A stretch of DNA of 10,162 nucleotides from Chitinophaga pinensis (lineage in GTDB: Bacteria; Bacteroidota; Bacteroidia; NS11-12g; UBA9320), in assembly GCA_945890595.1 (NCBI GenBank), contig CAMDCQ010000075.1, forward strand, positions 1 to 10,162. Direction: 5' to 3'. The notes beneath the pieces are model-generated. The model was given only the letters and a program-made list of their open reading frames with translations. It was not told the origin of the DNA and ran no database searches. Below are positions 1-7,273 of this stretch, one piece after another. How positions within the stretch are numbered: position 1 is the first letter of the stretch; each line of letters opens with the position of its first letter. The translations under genes and the position numbers were made by a program.

Positions 1-961
1 CAGATACAAACCCCAATATAAAATAAATATGTAGACCTAAATTTCGAATTTCATCGGCTATTAATCCAATTCCTTCTTCGTTGTGGGCCACATCGCAAAT
101 GACCAAGGGTGAATCATGCAACTTTTGCCATCTTCCTTCAAAGTTAGAAATGCTGCACACATGTTCTAGTGCATACGCCGTTTTTGCTGCTTGGGTAGGG
201 AATTGAGCTTGTAAAATGGCTTCTACTTGCAACGCACATCCGATATTCCACGATTGATGCTTTCCTTTTAAGTCAGAAACAAATGAATGTCTTTGATAGG
301 TGAAGTGTTGCGCTTCTTGTTCTTTCGCTTTTGCTAAAATTACGTGTAACGGACGTTCCGATATATTTCCCGTAATCACCGGAACGTTTGGTTTTATAAT
401 CCCTGCTTTTTCGCCGGCAATAAGTTCGAGCGTATCCCCCAACATATCTTTATGATCATAACCAATGGAGGTAATAACACTTGCAAGCGGGAGAATGACG
501 TTGGTACTGTCCAATCTTCCACCTAAGCCCGTTTCAATGATGGCAATGTCGACCTTTTGTTCTGCAAAATAGCTGAAAGCCATGGCAACCGTAATTTCAA
601 AAAAGGAAGGTTTTAGTTGTTCGATGAGCGGAGCAATTGCAGCTGTAAAATGGATTACAAATTCTGTGGAGCACAATTCTCCGTTGATTTTGATGCGTTC
701 TCTAAAATCTACCAAATGGGGCGAAGTGTACAATCCTACTTTATAGCCATTGTTTTGATACATAGACGATAAGATGTGCGATGTCGATCCTTTTCCATTA
801 GTACCTGCCACGTGTACAGATTTAAACGAATGTTGAGGATTGCCCAAGGCAGCGCAAAGGGTAAGCGTATTGGTTAAATCTTTTTTGTAGGCAACGGCTC
901 CTATGCGCTGATACATAGGTAATTTGGCAAAGAGATAGGCTAGGGTTTGCTCGTACGTCAA
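1..961 (-). CDS. folC: FolC: bifunctional dihydrofolate / folylpolyglutamate synthase (3' part outside window)
   Basis: Cytosolic Mur-ligase-fold ATP-dependent enzyme that joins glutamate to dihydropteroate and polyglutamylates folates. About 320 codons are visible; family members usually have 400-430, so the C-terminal glutamate-ligase domain is cut by the left edge. Seen in the translation: N-terminal LPMYQRIG at about residues 14-21, the ATP-binding loop GTNGKGST at 53-60, then ETGLGGRLDSTNV, SIGYDHKDMLGDTLELIAGE and KAGIIKP in the order expected for FolC, and DVAHNEEG of the second domain near the edge. I chose a TTG start at 961 because TYEQTLAYLFAKLPMYQR is the family's normal N-terminus; the first ATG (916) would remove it. 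The start lies 8 bases after the stop of the TonB-like gene, so it is the last visible gene of that operon. Its link to the envelope genes is probably positional rather than functional. The family call is very sure; the exact start is less so. Confidence 0.95.
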   Translation of the reverse strand, partial: MTYEQTLAYLFAKLPMYQRIGAVAYKKDLTNTLTLCAALGNPQHSFKSVHVAGTNGKGSTSHILSSMYQNNGYKVGLYTSPHLVDFRERIKINGELCSTEFVIHFTAAIAPLIEQLKPSFFEITVAMAFSYFAEQKVDIAIIETGLGGRLDSTNVILPLASVITSIGYDHKDMLGDTLELIAGEKAGIIKPNVPVITGNISERPLHVILAKAKEQEAQHFTYQRHSFVSDLKGKHQSWNIGCALQVEAILQAQFPTQAAKTAYALEHVCSISNFEGRWQKLHDSPLVICDVAHNEEGIGLIADEIRNLGLHIYFILGFVS

Positions 962-969
962 GCTGTTGA

Positions 970-1800
970 CTAATTTACTTTGAAGGTATAGGTAAAGTAA
1001 CCACAACCTCCGTCAGAACCACTTACATTCTTAAAAGAAGATTGCTTGATGGATCCGATAGCCTTATTAACTAAGCCAGAATTGGTGGTAGTGCCAGGGG
1101 CTCCACGTAAAGGTTCGTGTTTTACGGTAGTCACCGTTCCATTTTCATTCACACATACGTAAAGACGTACAACGCCATTATCTTGTATACCACCGGATGG
1201 CGGTGTAATTTTAGCATCAAAACCACCGATTAGTCCCACTACGGGTCCGCTTGTGGGTCCACTACCCGTTCCTGTTCCTGATTTACCTTTACCTCCAGTG
1301 CCATTTGGATCGCCGTCTGGTGTTCCATCGGGTCTTCCTTTATACCCGCCACTTCGAGAGTCATCCCCAGATCCCTTACCTGTTTTGTCCTTTCCTATAT
1401 TAATCTTAGGTGCACTTTTGGTAGGCTTTGCTTCTGTTGGCTTAGTGGTTGGTTCGGTAATTGGCTTAGATTCAGTCGGTGTTGTTTTGGGCTTTACTTT
1501 AGGTTCTGGTTTTGTTTTTTGAACCACAGGTGCTTCGGCATCGTCACTAGTGAGTTGACTTTGTGGGGTGTATTCCGGAACACTTGCAGGGGGTGTACTT
1601 TCTTCTTGCGCAGAACTGTTGTCGGGTCCACCTTGATCTGGCTCACCCAAACTAATAGCAACTCCTCCGGCTTCTTCGTCTTTTGCTTCGGCAGTAGTGC
1701 ATGATTTACTCAAAATAAAAAGTAATAATATAAGCAAAATGTAAAACACTGTAGTGCCTACCATTGCTTGTTTATCTTCTGTTCTATTAAAATTTATCAT
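970..1800 (-). CDS. TonB-like energy transducer paired with ExbBD
   Basis: 276 aa. Likely periplasm-spanning transducer that passes ExbB/ExbD-harvested energy towards the outer membrane. Seen: a short cytoplasmic N-terminus; one transmembrane helix at about 14-31; the segment AGGVAISLGEPDQGG (44-58), which resembles the 'EEGGIAINFG' signature of Bacteroidota TonB proteins; a Pro/Lys/Thr-rich extended stretch at about 95-132; a Gly-rich stretch at about 141-187; and a C-terminal domain (about 188-276) with VVRLYVCVNENGTVT and a final TYTFKVN strand, as in TonB C-terminal folds. Odd points: C216 and C266 lie in the C-terminal domain and could pair, a third Cys (C34) sits just after the membrane helix, and the acidic/Gly linker is long. 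It starts at ATG 1800, 16 bases after exbD. The general role is well supported by context; the partner receptor is unknown. It could instead serve a Tol-like function. Confidence 0.8.
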   Translation of the reverse strand: MINFNRTEDKQAMVGTTVFYILLILLLFILSKSCTTAEAKDEEAGGVAISLGEPDQGGPDNSSAQEESTPPASVPEYTPQSQLTSDDAEAPVVQKTKPEPKVKPKTTPTESKPITEPTTKPTEAKPTKSAPKINIGKDKTGKGSGDDSRSGGYKGRPDGTPDGDPNGTGGKGKSGTGTGSGPTSGPVVGLIGGFDAKITPPSGGIQDNGVVRLYVCVNENGTVTTVKHEPLRGAPGTTTNSGLVNKAIGSIKQSSFKNVSGSDGGCGYFTYTFKVN

Positions 1801-1816
1801 ACTATACTTTGTTGTG

Positions 1817-2215
1817 TTATTCTACTTTATCCAGTGCAAGTACAACCTTGGCACCTGCCTGGTCTGCAATCATCACTACATTCATAACGTCATCGTATCG
1901 AATATTCTTATCTCCGCGTATACTTACTGTTGCATCTGCATTACTACTCAACACAGCTGCAAGTTCACTAGGTAGTTGATCAATGGTTATTTTTTTATCA
2001 TCAATAGCATAAACCAAGTTTTCATCAATCGAAACCACAATCACCTTGTTGATAGGATTTACTTTATTCACACCTTTAGGCAATACTAATTTAAGTGCGG
2101 GCTCTTTAACAACTGAACTAATAATGATGAAAAAAATCAATAACAAGAAAACAATGTCCGTCATACTTGACGCATTGAAATCGGTATTGATTTTACTATT
2201 TCTTCTTAAATCCAT
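1817..2215 (-). CDS. exbD: ExbD/TolR family biopolymer transport protein
   Basis: 132 aa, normal for the family. Inner-membrane stator-type protein that works with ExbB as a proton-driven motor. Seen: a basic N-terminus, then one transmembrane helix (about 17-36) that begins with the hallmark SSMTDIVFLLLIFF. D20 corresponds to the essential membrane aspartate of ExbD/TolR. The periplasmic domain follows, with LKLVLPKGVN, the strand VIVVSIDENLVYAI and a C-terminal VSIRGDKNIRYDDVMNVVMIADQAG, the usual ExbD ending. It lies 2 bases after the exbB stop, so it is probably translationally coupled. ExbD and TolR cannot be told apart by sequence alone. The neighbouring TonB-like gene, and the absence of tolB or pal in view, favour ExbD. 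Confidence 0.93.
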   Translation of the reverse strand: MDLRRNSKINTDFNASSMTDIVFLLLIFFIIISSVVKEPALKLVLPKGVNKVNPINKVIVVSIDENLVYAIDDKKITIDQLPSELAAVLSSNADATVSIRGDKNIRYDDVMNVVMIADQAGAKVVLALDKVE

Positions 2216-2217
2216 GG

Positions 2218-2916
2218 TTATTTTCCTGGCTCATGCATAATATCCAGGAATTCTACGGACGTAGCTTCCATGATATACACTACTTTATTGATAAAACTGC
2301 TAAGTAAGTTATAAGCGATGTAAGCAAAAATACCTACTACTAGTCCGGCAACGGTAGTCATCATCGCTTCACCTATTCCACCACTTAATAAGTCTGCAGT
2401 AATTTGTTGACCTGCATCTTGCATTTGGTTAAATGTACGAATCATACCCGTAACAGTACCCAAGAAACCAAGCATTGGAGCTGCTCCAGAGATAGTCGCC
2501 ATAAGCGCCATTCCCTTTTCCAACTTGTACACTTCTAGTTTACCTACATTTTCTACGGCTACGCTTATATCTTTCAACGGCTTACCGATTCTAGAAAGAC
2601 CTTTGTCTATCATAAGACCAATGGGAGTTCCATTGGTTACACACAAACGTTGAGCGCCTTTAACGTCACCTTCGGTTACCATAGATTTTATATTTCCCAT
2701 AAATTGAGAGTCAACTATACTGGCTTTCCTAATGGTAAGGTAACGTTCAATGCAAAGGTAAACGGCAATTACACCTAAAATACCAATAGGTATCATTACG
2801 ATTCCACCTTTCCATATTAAACTAAATATGTCCATTCCTCCGCCTTCATTCGTAGTTTCAGCGACGGTTTCTGCTACTGCGGCTCCACCTTGCACTATTT
2901 GTAATAGTATGCTCAT
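2218..2916 (-). CDS. exbB: ExbB/TolQ/MotA-family proton channel protein
   Basis: 232 aa. Multimeric inner-membrane scaffold of the ExbBD motor. Seen: transmembrane helices at about 38-57, 138-160 and 183-206. The second carries AAPMLGFLGTVTGMI and the third MTTVAGLVVGIFAYIAYN, the two signatures of MotA/TolQ/ExbB. T154 and T188 match the conserved polar residues that line the proton path in the family. A cytoplasmic loop of about 75 residues lies between helices 1 and 2, as expected. The N-terminus (MSILLQIVQGGAAVAETVAE) is weakly hydrophobic and family-variable. The ATG at 2916 is 1 base from the stop of the HU/SPOR gene, and exbD follows after 2 bases, so the three are surely co-transcribed. 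Confidence 0.93.
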   Translation of the reverse strand: MSILLQIVQGGAAVAETVAETTNEGGGMDIFSLIWKGGIVMIPIGILGVIAVYLCIERYLTIRKASIVDSQFMGNIKSMVTEGDVKGAQRLCVTNGTPIGLMIDKGLSRIGKPLKDISVAVENVGKLEVYKLEKGMALMATISGAAPMLGFLGTVTGMIRTFNQMQDAGQQITADLLSGGIGEAMMTTVAGLVVGIFAYIAYNLLSSFINKVVYIMEATSVEFLDIMHEPGK

Positions 2917-2917
2917 T

Positions 2918-3991
2918 TTATTTTTGTTCTATAACTAGTTTATGGTTCATTTTATTTTGTAAAAGTGATCGATATTCTTTAGCCAGTTCTGCACTGTCAA
3001 AGGAAATCACAAATACATTAGAAGTGCCATCTTCATTCGTCTCTAATGACACGTCGCTATACATGGCATCTAATTCGCTTTTCAGTTGTTCAGCTGCTTG
3101 AGCAGACTCTACCTGCGCATAGATGCGATAGCTATCATGGCGTTCAATCGTTGCCATTGGGGTTGTATTTACTTCTTCGGTTACAACTGCGGGATTCGTT
3201 TCAAAAGAATCCAACGATAAGTAAGGTGCGTCCAATAAAGATGCAACTTGACTGTCGAGTGCTGCACTTGTGGCAAGATTCATTTCAAAATTTAATAAGG
3301 CCGCAACAATGCCTAGTAGGAATAGGGATCCAAGGCTATTGATAATCGTAAGATTGGATATTTTTTTTGGACTCTGAGAGGTCACTTTAGCTTGTTTAGC
3401 CAGTTTTTTGGCCTCGGTTGCTTGTTGTCTAGCACGTCGTCTATTCGCTGAAGAAACCGTTTTAGTTTCCTGCGTATCATTTACTTCTTCAGGCGCCAGC
3501 ACTTTATTAGTTTGGGTAGGTTCTATGCCTACGGGTTTTTGTGCAATTAGAGGGGTAATCGATGTAGGTTTGGCACTTAATTCTTTTAGACGCAATTTGG
3601 GTAAGCCATAAGATTCACGGCTAAAATTAACTAGAAAATGAGGAACAAATACGAGCTTCGACTCTTGGGTATAGTAGAAAGTACCTACTTCCGCTATTTC
3701 TACATTTCGTTTATTTTCAAGGTCAACCCACAGTTCGGAAATGTAATTTTCAACTGCTTTAAGTCCGTCTTCATAGGAACATTGTAAACGTACACTCAAG
3801 TGGTTGGCCACTAAGCCGTCATTGTTCGTAATTTGTCGGTTGAAGTTAATTACTTCTTGTTTAGGCGTTGCGTATTGGGCAACAGCGCTACGTTCTGCAG
3901 GCTTTTCATTAATCAAGAATGCACCGAATCCTGGCAGTATAACACAATTGTGTTTATACAGTAAAAATGATATTTCTTTTGCCAAATTCAT
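2918..3991 (-). CDS. Tandem CCDC81-type HU domains, transmembrane helix and SPOR domain protein
   Basis: 357 aa from the ATG at 3991; a TTG at 4000 would add only three residues, so the ATG is preferred. Seen, numbered from the ATG: HU-like domain 1 at about 1-70 (LLYKHNCVILPGFGAFL near the start), HU-like domain 2 at about 70-138 (EIAEVGTFYYTQESKLVFVP), a linker with a strongly basic run at about 183-211 (NRRRARQQ, EAKKLAKQAK), one transmembrane helix at about 215-236, and a C-terminal periplasmic SPOR-type domain at about 285-347 (YRIYAQVESAQAAEQLKSEL). The basic run before the helix predicts a cytosolic N-terminus. Established: this architecture occurs in Bacteroidota; SPOR domains bind denuded glycan at division sites, and HU folds commonly bind DNA. 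Inferred: the protein bridges the chromosome or cytosol to septal wall. It lies 1 base upstream of exbB. DNA binding itself is not shown by the sequence. Confidence 0.88.
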   Translation of the reverse strand: MNLAKEISFLLYKHNCVILPGFGAFLINEKPAERSAVAQYATPKQEVINFNRQITNNDGLVANHLSVRLQCSYEDGLKAVENYISELWVDLENKRNVEIAEVGTFYYTQESKLVFVPHFLVNFSRESYGLPKLRLKELSAKPTSITPLIAQKPVGIEPTQTNKVLAPEEVNDTQETKTVSSANRRRARQQATEAKKLAKQAKVTSQSPKKISNLTIINSLGSLFLLGIVAALLNFEMNLATSAALDSQVASLLDAPYLSLDSFETNPAVVTEEVNTTPMATIERHDSYRIYAQVESAQAAEQLKSELDAMYSDVSLETNEDGTSNVFVISFDSAELAKEYRSLLQNKMNHKLVIEQK

Positions 3992-4048
3992 GTGATGCAA
4001 TATTAATAATTATATAGCTGAGTTTATAGCTAAAATTATTAAATCTTA

Positions 4049-5662
4049 TTAGAGTGAAAATGTAATACCTGCAAGTGCGTTTAAGCCTTGAGCTCGGTAG
4101 TTATTCCACAGTTCGTACCGTTGGTTTAGGATGTTGTTTACGCGTACAAAACCGGAAATATTTTTCTTGTATCTGTATTCAAAACCTAGGTTAATATCGT
4201 TAATGGCAGCCAAAACAAACTCCTCATTGCGCAAGTCACGTGCATCTCTGGCGCTGGTTGCAAAATAACCCCCACGTACATAAATGCGATCTGCCAAACG
4301 AACGGTCGTAAATAGCGCCGCGTCATAGGTGGGTAAGTGCCAAGCTGATTTTTCTGCTGTTAGGCTATACGAATATACATTTCCTCTAAATCCAATTTCA
4401 ATATGTTGATTTACGTTAAATTTTAATTCGCCAGCGAAGGTAAATCGGCTTATGTCGTCTTTTACCGTCGTAAAATTACGCAGGGCATTGGTGTCTGAAA
4501 CAAAGAAGTACTGATCGGTAATAAATTCCTGAGAAAGATTGATCCCAAACTCTACAAATCGCTTGAAGCTACCATTCATACCGCCTTGAAATTTCCAAAT
4601 GTAAGGATTCGTATATTCGATGGTATTGCCCAGAAACAAGTTCTCGTAACTCAGCGATTTTAAGGTGTTTTTTTGAAGGTCACCGGTTATGCCTAAGTAA
4701 CCTCGCAGTATTTTGGGAACCAAGTAGGTCTCTGCCTTGATATACGGAGCAGGCTTAATCACATTATTACTAGAATCAGAAAAGTAATTCAAATTGGCAC
4801 CAATGTCTAAATTCCATTTTTGATATGTCAATTCGTAATGCGGTTTTATGTCAATAAAGAGACGATTATAGTTGGCTGTTTCTGTAAGTTGTGTGTAGAG
4901 CGCCCCCAGATCCAAGTGAAGCCTACCTTTTCCAACGCTAAAGTTATTTTTAGTCACTATGCTAAATGTATTCTCACTTTCACCCAATTTGTCAAATAAA
5001 TTAAAATCAACGTCTAAGTTACTTTTCAAATTCAATCGGCTATTTGCTTTGGCTTGTTCTGTAGACCATTGGGCATTGGCGCTTACATCGTTGTAAATCT
5101 GATGGATATCGTCCAAATTCCGTTCGGTTGTATCTGTATAACCATAGTAGTGCACCACATTGCGTTGGTAGTCAATTTCGCCATACAAGTCATTCCCCTT
5201 TTCTCTACTGCCAAATGCGGTCACTTGATTTTGGCTAAATAGGGCTTGATTGGGATCTTTAGATGCGTTGGCAGCATGGTGTTTTACATTTAGTCCGTAG
5301 GTGTAATACTTGTCCTGAGTATTGTGAATACTTGCGTTTAGATACGAAGTCAAGTAATTTCCACCGCCTACTTCTAGGTAGTTATCAAAAAGATCTTCTT
5401 TCTCTTCAGGTTTAATAAATATGGGGTCAATGGGGGAATAAACGGCTTTTGGTTTATAGGCAACGATAGGAAAAACGTACTGATATACAGGAGGTTTTAC
5501 CTTAGGATCTTCCAGAGCGGGAAGAATATCTATTTTTTTAGTTTCTTGTACGTCAGGCACGTAAGCCGTCACTATGATTACGCTGGTGTCTCCAGAAGTA
5601 ATCTGTGCGTTGGCTGCGGCTAACCAAGTAAAACAGGCAATGAAAAGGATATTTTTTTTCAA
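4049..5662 (-). CDS. Outer-membrane beta-barrel protein, TonB-dependent-receptor-like but without a plug
   Basis: 537 aa. Seen: a signal peptide at 1-19 (MKKNILFIACFTWLAAANA, cut before Q20); a Pro-rich periplasmic stretch at about 33-90 (AYVPDVQE, PPVYQYVFPIVAYKPK); then from about residue 95 a long series of alternating aromatic/polar strands (YLEVGGGNYLTSYLNASI, YTYGLNVKHHA). The C-terminus is barrel-like, with FVRVNNILNQRYELWNNY followed by AGITFSL; the last part closely resembles TonB-dependent receptor ends. No plug domain or carboxypeptidase-like N-terminal domain is visible, and the barrel (about 440 residues) is short for a full receptor. The start is TTG: no other in-frame start exists back to the stop codon at 5732-5734, and the next Met is residue 362. 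It lies 57 bases upstream of the HU/SPOR gene, so it may share its transcript with the ExbBD set. The substrate is unknown. Confidence 0.82.
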   Translation of the reverse strand: MKKNILFIACFTWLAAANAQITSGDTSVIIVTAYVPDVQETKKIDILPALEDPKVKPPVYQYVFPIVAYKPKAVYSPIDPIFIKPEEKEDLFDNYLEVGGGNYLTSYLNASIHNTQDKYYTYGLNVKHHAANASKDPNQALFSQNQVTAFGSREKGNDLYGEIDYQRNVVHYYGYTDTTERNLDDIHQIYNDVSANAQWSTEQAKANSRLNLKSNLDVDFNLFDKLGESENTFSIVTKNNFSVGKGRLHLDLGALYTQLTETANYNRLFIDIKPHYELTYQKWNLDIGANLNYFSDSSNNVIKPAPYIKAETYLVPKILRGYLGITGDLQKNTLKSLSYENLFLGNTIEYTNPYIWKFQGGMNGSFKRFVEFGINLSQEFITDQYFFVSDTNALRNFTTVKDDISRFTFAGELKFNVNQHIEIGFRGNVYSYSLTAEKSAWHLPTYDAALFTTVRLADRIYVRGGYFATSARDARDLRNEEFVLAAINDINLGFEYRYKKNISGFVRVNNILNQRYELWNNYRAQGLNALAGITFSL

Positions 5663-5736
5663 AATTATGGATAATCTACGTTGTAATTCTCCAACGAAGT
5701 TACGTTTAGTGTAGTATATGTTTTGGAGAGATTAAC

Positions 5737-5746
5737 GATATATATC
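5737..5746. promoter_or_regulatory. Perfect 10-bp palindrome between divergent genes
   Basis: GATATATATC is a perfect dyad, 74 bases from the start codon of the barrel gene and 72 bases from that of recA. It is flanked at a distance by a weak inverted pair, TTGGA (5723-5727) and TCCAA (5756-5760). It could be an operator for either gene. A/T-rich palindromes also arise by chance in DNA of this composition, and it matches no LexA box that I know. Low confidence. Confidence 0.2.
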
Positions 5747-5763
5747 AACACATTTTCCAATAG

Positions 5764-5794
5764 TTGTTTTTTGAGTTCCATTAGTATATATTTG
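5764..5794 (+). promoter_or_regulatory. Putative Bacteroidota-type promoter of recA
   Basis: TATATTTG at 5787-5794 fits the Bacteroidota -7 consensus TAnnTTTG exactly. A TTG at 5764-5766 lies 20 bases upstream, within the 17-23 base spacing of the -33 element. Transcription would begin near 5800 and give a very short, A/T-rich leader (ending TAATAATA just before the ATG) with no Shine-Dalgarno site, which is typical of the phylum. Only a consensus match; the start of transcription is not shown. Confidence 0.45.
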
Positions 5795-5818
5795 GGTTTA
5801 ATAGTTTAGATAATAATA

Positions 5819-6847
5819 ATGTCAAAAAGCGAAAACGAAGAAAAACTGAAATCACTTAAACTCACCATTGACAAGCTGGAAAAGTCCTATGGTAAAGGAG
5901 TAGTGATGCGAATGGATGACGAGAACATTGTAAAAGTAGACACGATTTCTACAGGTTCTCTAGGATTGGATATAGCCTTGGGTGTAGGCGGTTTTCCTAA
6001 AGGAAGAGTAATCGAAATATACGGTCCTGAATCTTCGGGTAAAACTACACTGGCGATGCATTGTATTGCCGAAGCGCAAAAACTAGGTGGTATTTGTGCA
6101 TTTGTGGATGCAGAGCACGCATTTGATAAATTTTATGCTGAAAAAGTAGGTATCGATACCAATGAATTACTAATCTCGCAGCCAGATGATGGAGAGCAAG
6201 CGTTAGAAATCGCTGATAACTTAATACGCTCAGGTGCTATTGACGTTATCGTAATTGACTCGGTAGCCGCGCTTGTACCTCGTGCAGAGTTGGAAGGAGA
6301 TATGGGAGATTCTAAAATGGGGTTACACGCTCGTTTAATGTCTCAAGCTCTGCGTAAACTTACCGGTACTATTAACAAAACAGGTTGTATTTGCATATTT
6401 ATCAATCAGTTACGAGAAAAAATAGGCGTTATGTTTGGTAACCCTGAAACAACTACGGGCGGTAATGCACTTAAATTTTATGCTTCTGTAAGGCTTGATA
6501 TTCGTCGTACGGGAAGTATAAAAGATGGGGTAGACATTGTGGGAAATCGCGTAAAAGTGAAAGTAGCCAAGAATAAGGTAGCTCCACCGTTTAGGGTCGT
6601 AGAGTTTGATATCATGTATGGCCAAGGAATTTCAAAAGCAGGCGAAGTTGTAGATCTTGGAGTTGAAAACAACGTCATACAAAAAAGCGGTTCTTGGTTT
6701 AGCTACGGCGAAACGAAGTTAGGACAGGGCAGAGATTCAGTAAAACAATTGCTTATAGACAATCCAGAAATGATGGAAGAAATAGAGCAAAAAATTACGG
6801 ATATAATAAACGGCGTAGAACCAGTAGCATTAGCAGCTGGAAAATAG
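5819..6847 (+). CDS. recA: RecA recombinase
   Basis: 342 aa, normal for RecA. ATP-dependent strand-exchange protein of homologous recombination, and co-protease in organisms that have LexA. Seen: Walker A GPESSGKTT (69-77); FVDAEHAFD (95-103) with the catalytic glutamate E99; Walker B IDVIVIDSVAAL (141-152); loop L1 around EGDMGDSKMGLHARLMSQALR (159-179); INQLREKIGVMFGNPE (195-210); DNA-binding loop L2 with TTTGGNALKFYASVRLD (211-227); and a compact C-terminal domain ending in a short tail. All key residues are intact and there is no intein. The ATG at 5819 gives the usual N-terminus. It is monocistronic: a promoter-like element lies upstream, a strong terminator downstream, and genes on the opposite strand lie on both sides. 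Confidence 0.99.
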   Translation: MSKSENEEKLKSLKLTIDKLEKSYGKGVVMRMDDENIVKVDTISTGSLGLDIALGVGGFPKGRVIEIYGPESSGKTTLAMHCIAEAQKLGGICAFVDAEHAFDKFYAEKVGIDTNELLISQPDDGEQALEIADNLIRSGAIDVIVIDSVAALVPRAELEGDMGDSKMGLHARLMSQALRKLTGTINKTGCICIFINQLREKIGVMFGNPETTTGGNALKFYASVRLDIRRTGSIKDGVDIVGNRVKVKVAKNKVAPPFRVVEFDIMYGQGISKAGEVVDLGVENNVIQKSGSWFSYGETKLGQGRDSVKQLLIDNPEMMEEIEQKITDIINGVEPVALAAGK

Positions 6848-6870
6848 TCGGTTGAGATAACGTTAAGGAG

Positions 6871-6903
6871 AAAACCTTCTGTCTTTGTGACGGGAGGTTT
6901 TTT
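6871..6903 (+). terminator. Rho-independent terminator of recA, possibly bidirectional
   Basis: The 13-bp stem pairs AAAACCTTCTGTC (6871-6883) with GACGGGAGGTTTT (6889-6901), with two G-U pairs and a 5-base loop TTTGT. The plus strand has six T at 6898-6903. It begins 23 bases after the recA stop. On the minus strand the stem directly follows the stop codon of the DUF983 gene (6902-6904) and is followed by only TTTT, so it may also end the oxidase operon, less efficiently. Confidence 0.87.
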
Positions 6904-7270
6904 ATTTACCTCTAAATCGTCGATACGGTGCTGCGATGTACATCATCATTAATCGAGACATGCGATACGAAATAGGAGAGGTAAGCAAGGTAAATGCGAT
7001 TACTGTACCTATGTAATATCCTAAATTTACATCATCACTGTAGGTAAAAAAGAAAAAACCGATTATGATAAATGAAGCTACGCTATACGCATAACTAAAG
7101 TACATAGCACCCCAAAAGAAACCTGGTTCTGATTCGAACTTTACATTACAACTAGGACAATGGTCGTGCATTTCTCTAAAATGTTTGAGATTACTTGCTT
7201 TGTGCGTAAACACGTCGCCTGTGTGACATTGCGTACATTTTCCGACAACAAAAGATTTTATAGAACCCAT
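6902..7270 (-). CDS. DUF983 family zinc-ribbon membrane protein
   Basis: 122 aa. Function not established. DUF983 genes often sit in cytochrome oxidase clusters, which suggests a part in oxidase assembly. Seen: a four-cysteine zinc-ribbon-like motif near the N-terminus (C12-x2-C15 and C38-x2-C41), the family segment ESEPGFFWGAMYFSYAYS (46-63), a transmembrane helix at about 54-76, a second at about 84-102, and a basic C-terminal tail (PYRRFRGK). It starts at ATG 7270, 3 bases after the stop of the CPMC protein gene. Its stop codon abuts the shared hairpin terminator, so it is the last gene of the oxidase operon. Family assignment is firm; the role is inferred from context. Confidence 0.88.
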   Translation of the reverse strand: MGSIKSFVVGKCTQCHTGDVFTHKASNLKHFREMHDHCPSCNVKFESEPGFFWGAMYFSYAYSVASFIIIGFFFFTYSDDVNLGYYIGTVIAFTLLTSPISYRMSRLMMMYIAAPYRRFRGK

Positions 7271-7273
7271 GAC

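Noticed and set aside
1253..1704. Open plus-strand frames opposite the TonB-like gene
   Set aside because: They are the complement of the Pro/Thr/Gly-rich linker, with repetitive low-complexity translations (VPVPDLPLPPVP) and no domain. The minus-strand gene explains the region.
3992..4000. TTG start of the HU/SPOR gene at 4000
   Set aside because: It adds only Met-His-His before a proper ATG at 3991 that gives the usual short N-terminus of the HU domain.
4013..4032. Repeated TATAGCT between the barrel and HU/SPOR genes as a terminator
   Set aside because: The possible stem TAGCT/AGCTA is only five pairs with an eight-base loop and no T tract. It is not enough to call a terminator or an operator.
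5660..5667. TAATTTTG on the minus strand as a promoter of the barrel gene
   Set aside because: It matches TAnnTTTG, but its last three bases are the start codon itself, so the transcript would begin inside the coding sequence, and the -33 spacing is poor.
5663..5818. LexA/SOS box upstream of recA
   Set aside because: No CTGT-N8-ACAG or other known LexA-type dyad is present. The GATATATATC palindrome is reported only as an unassigned site.
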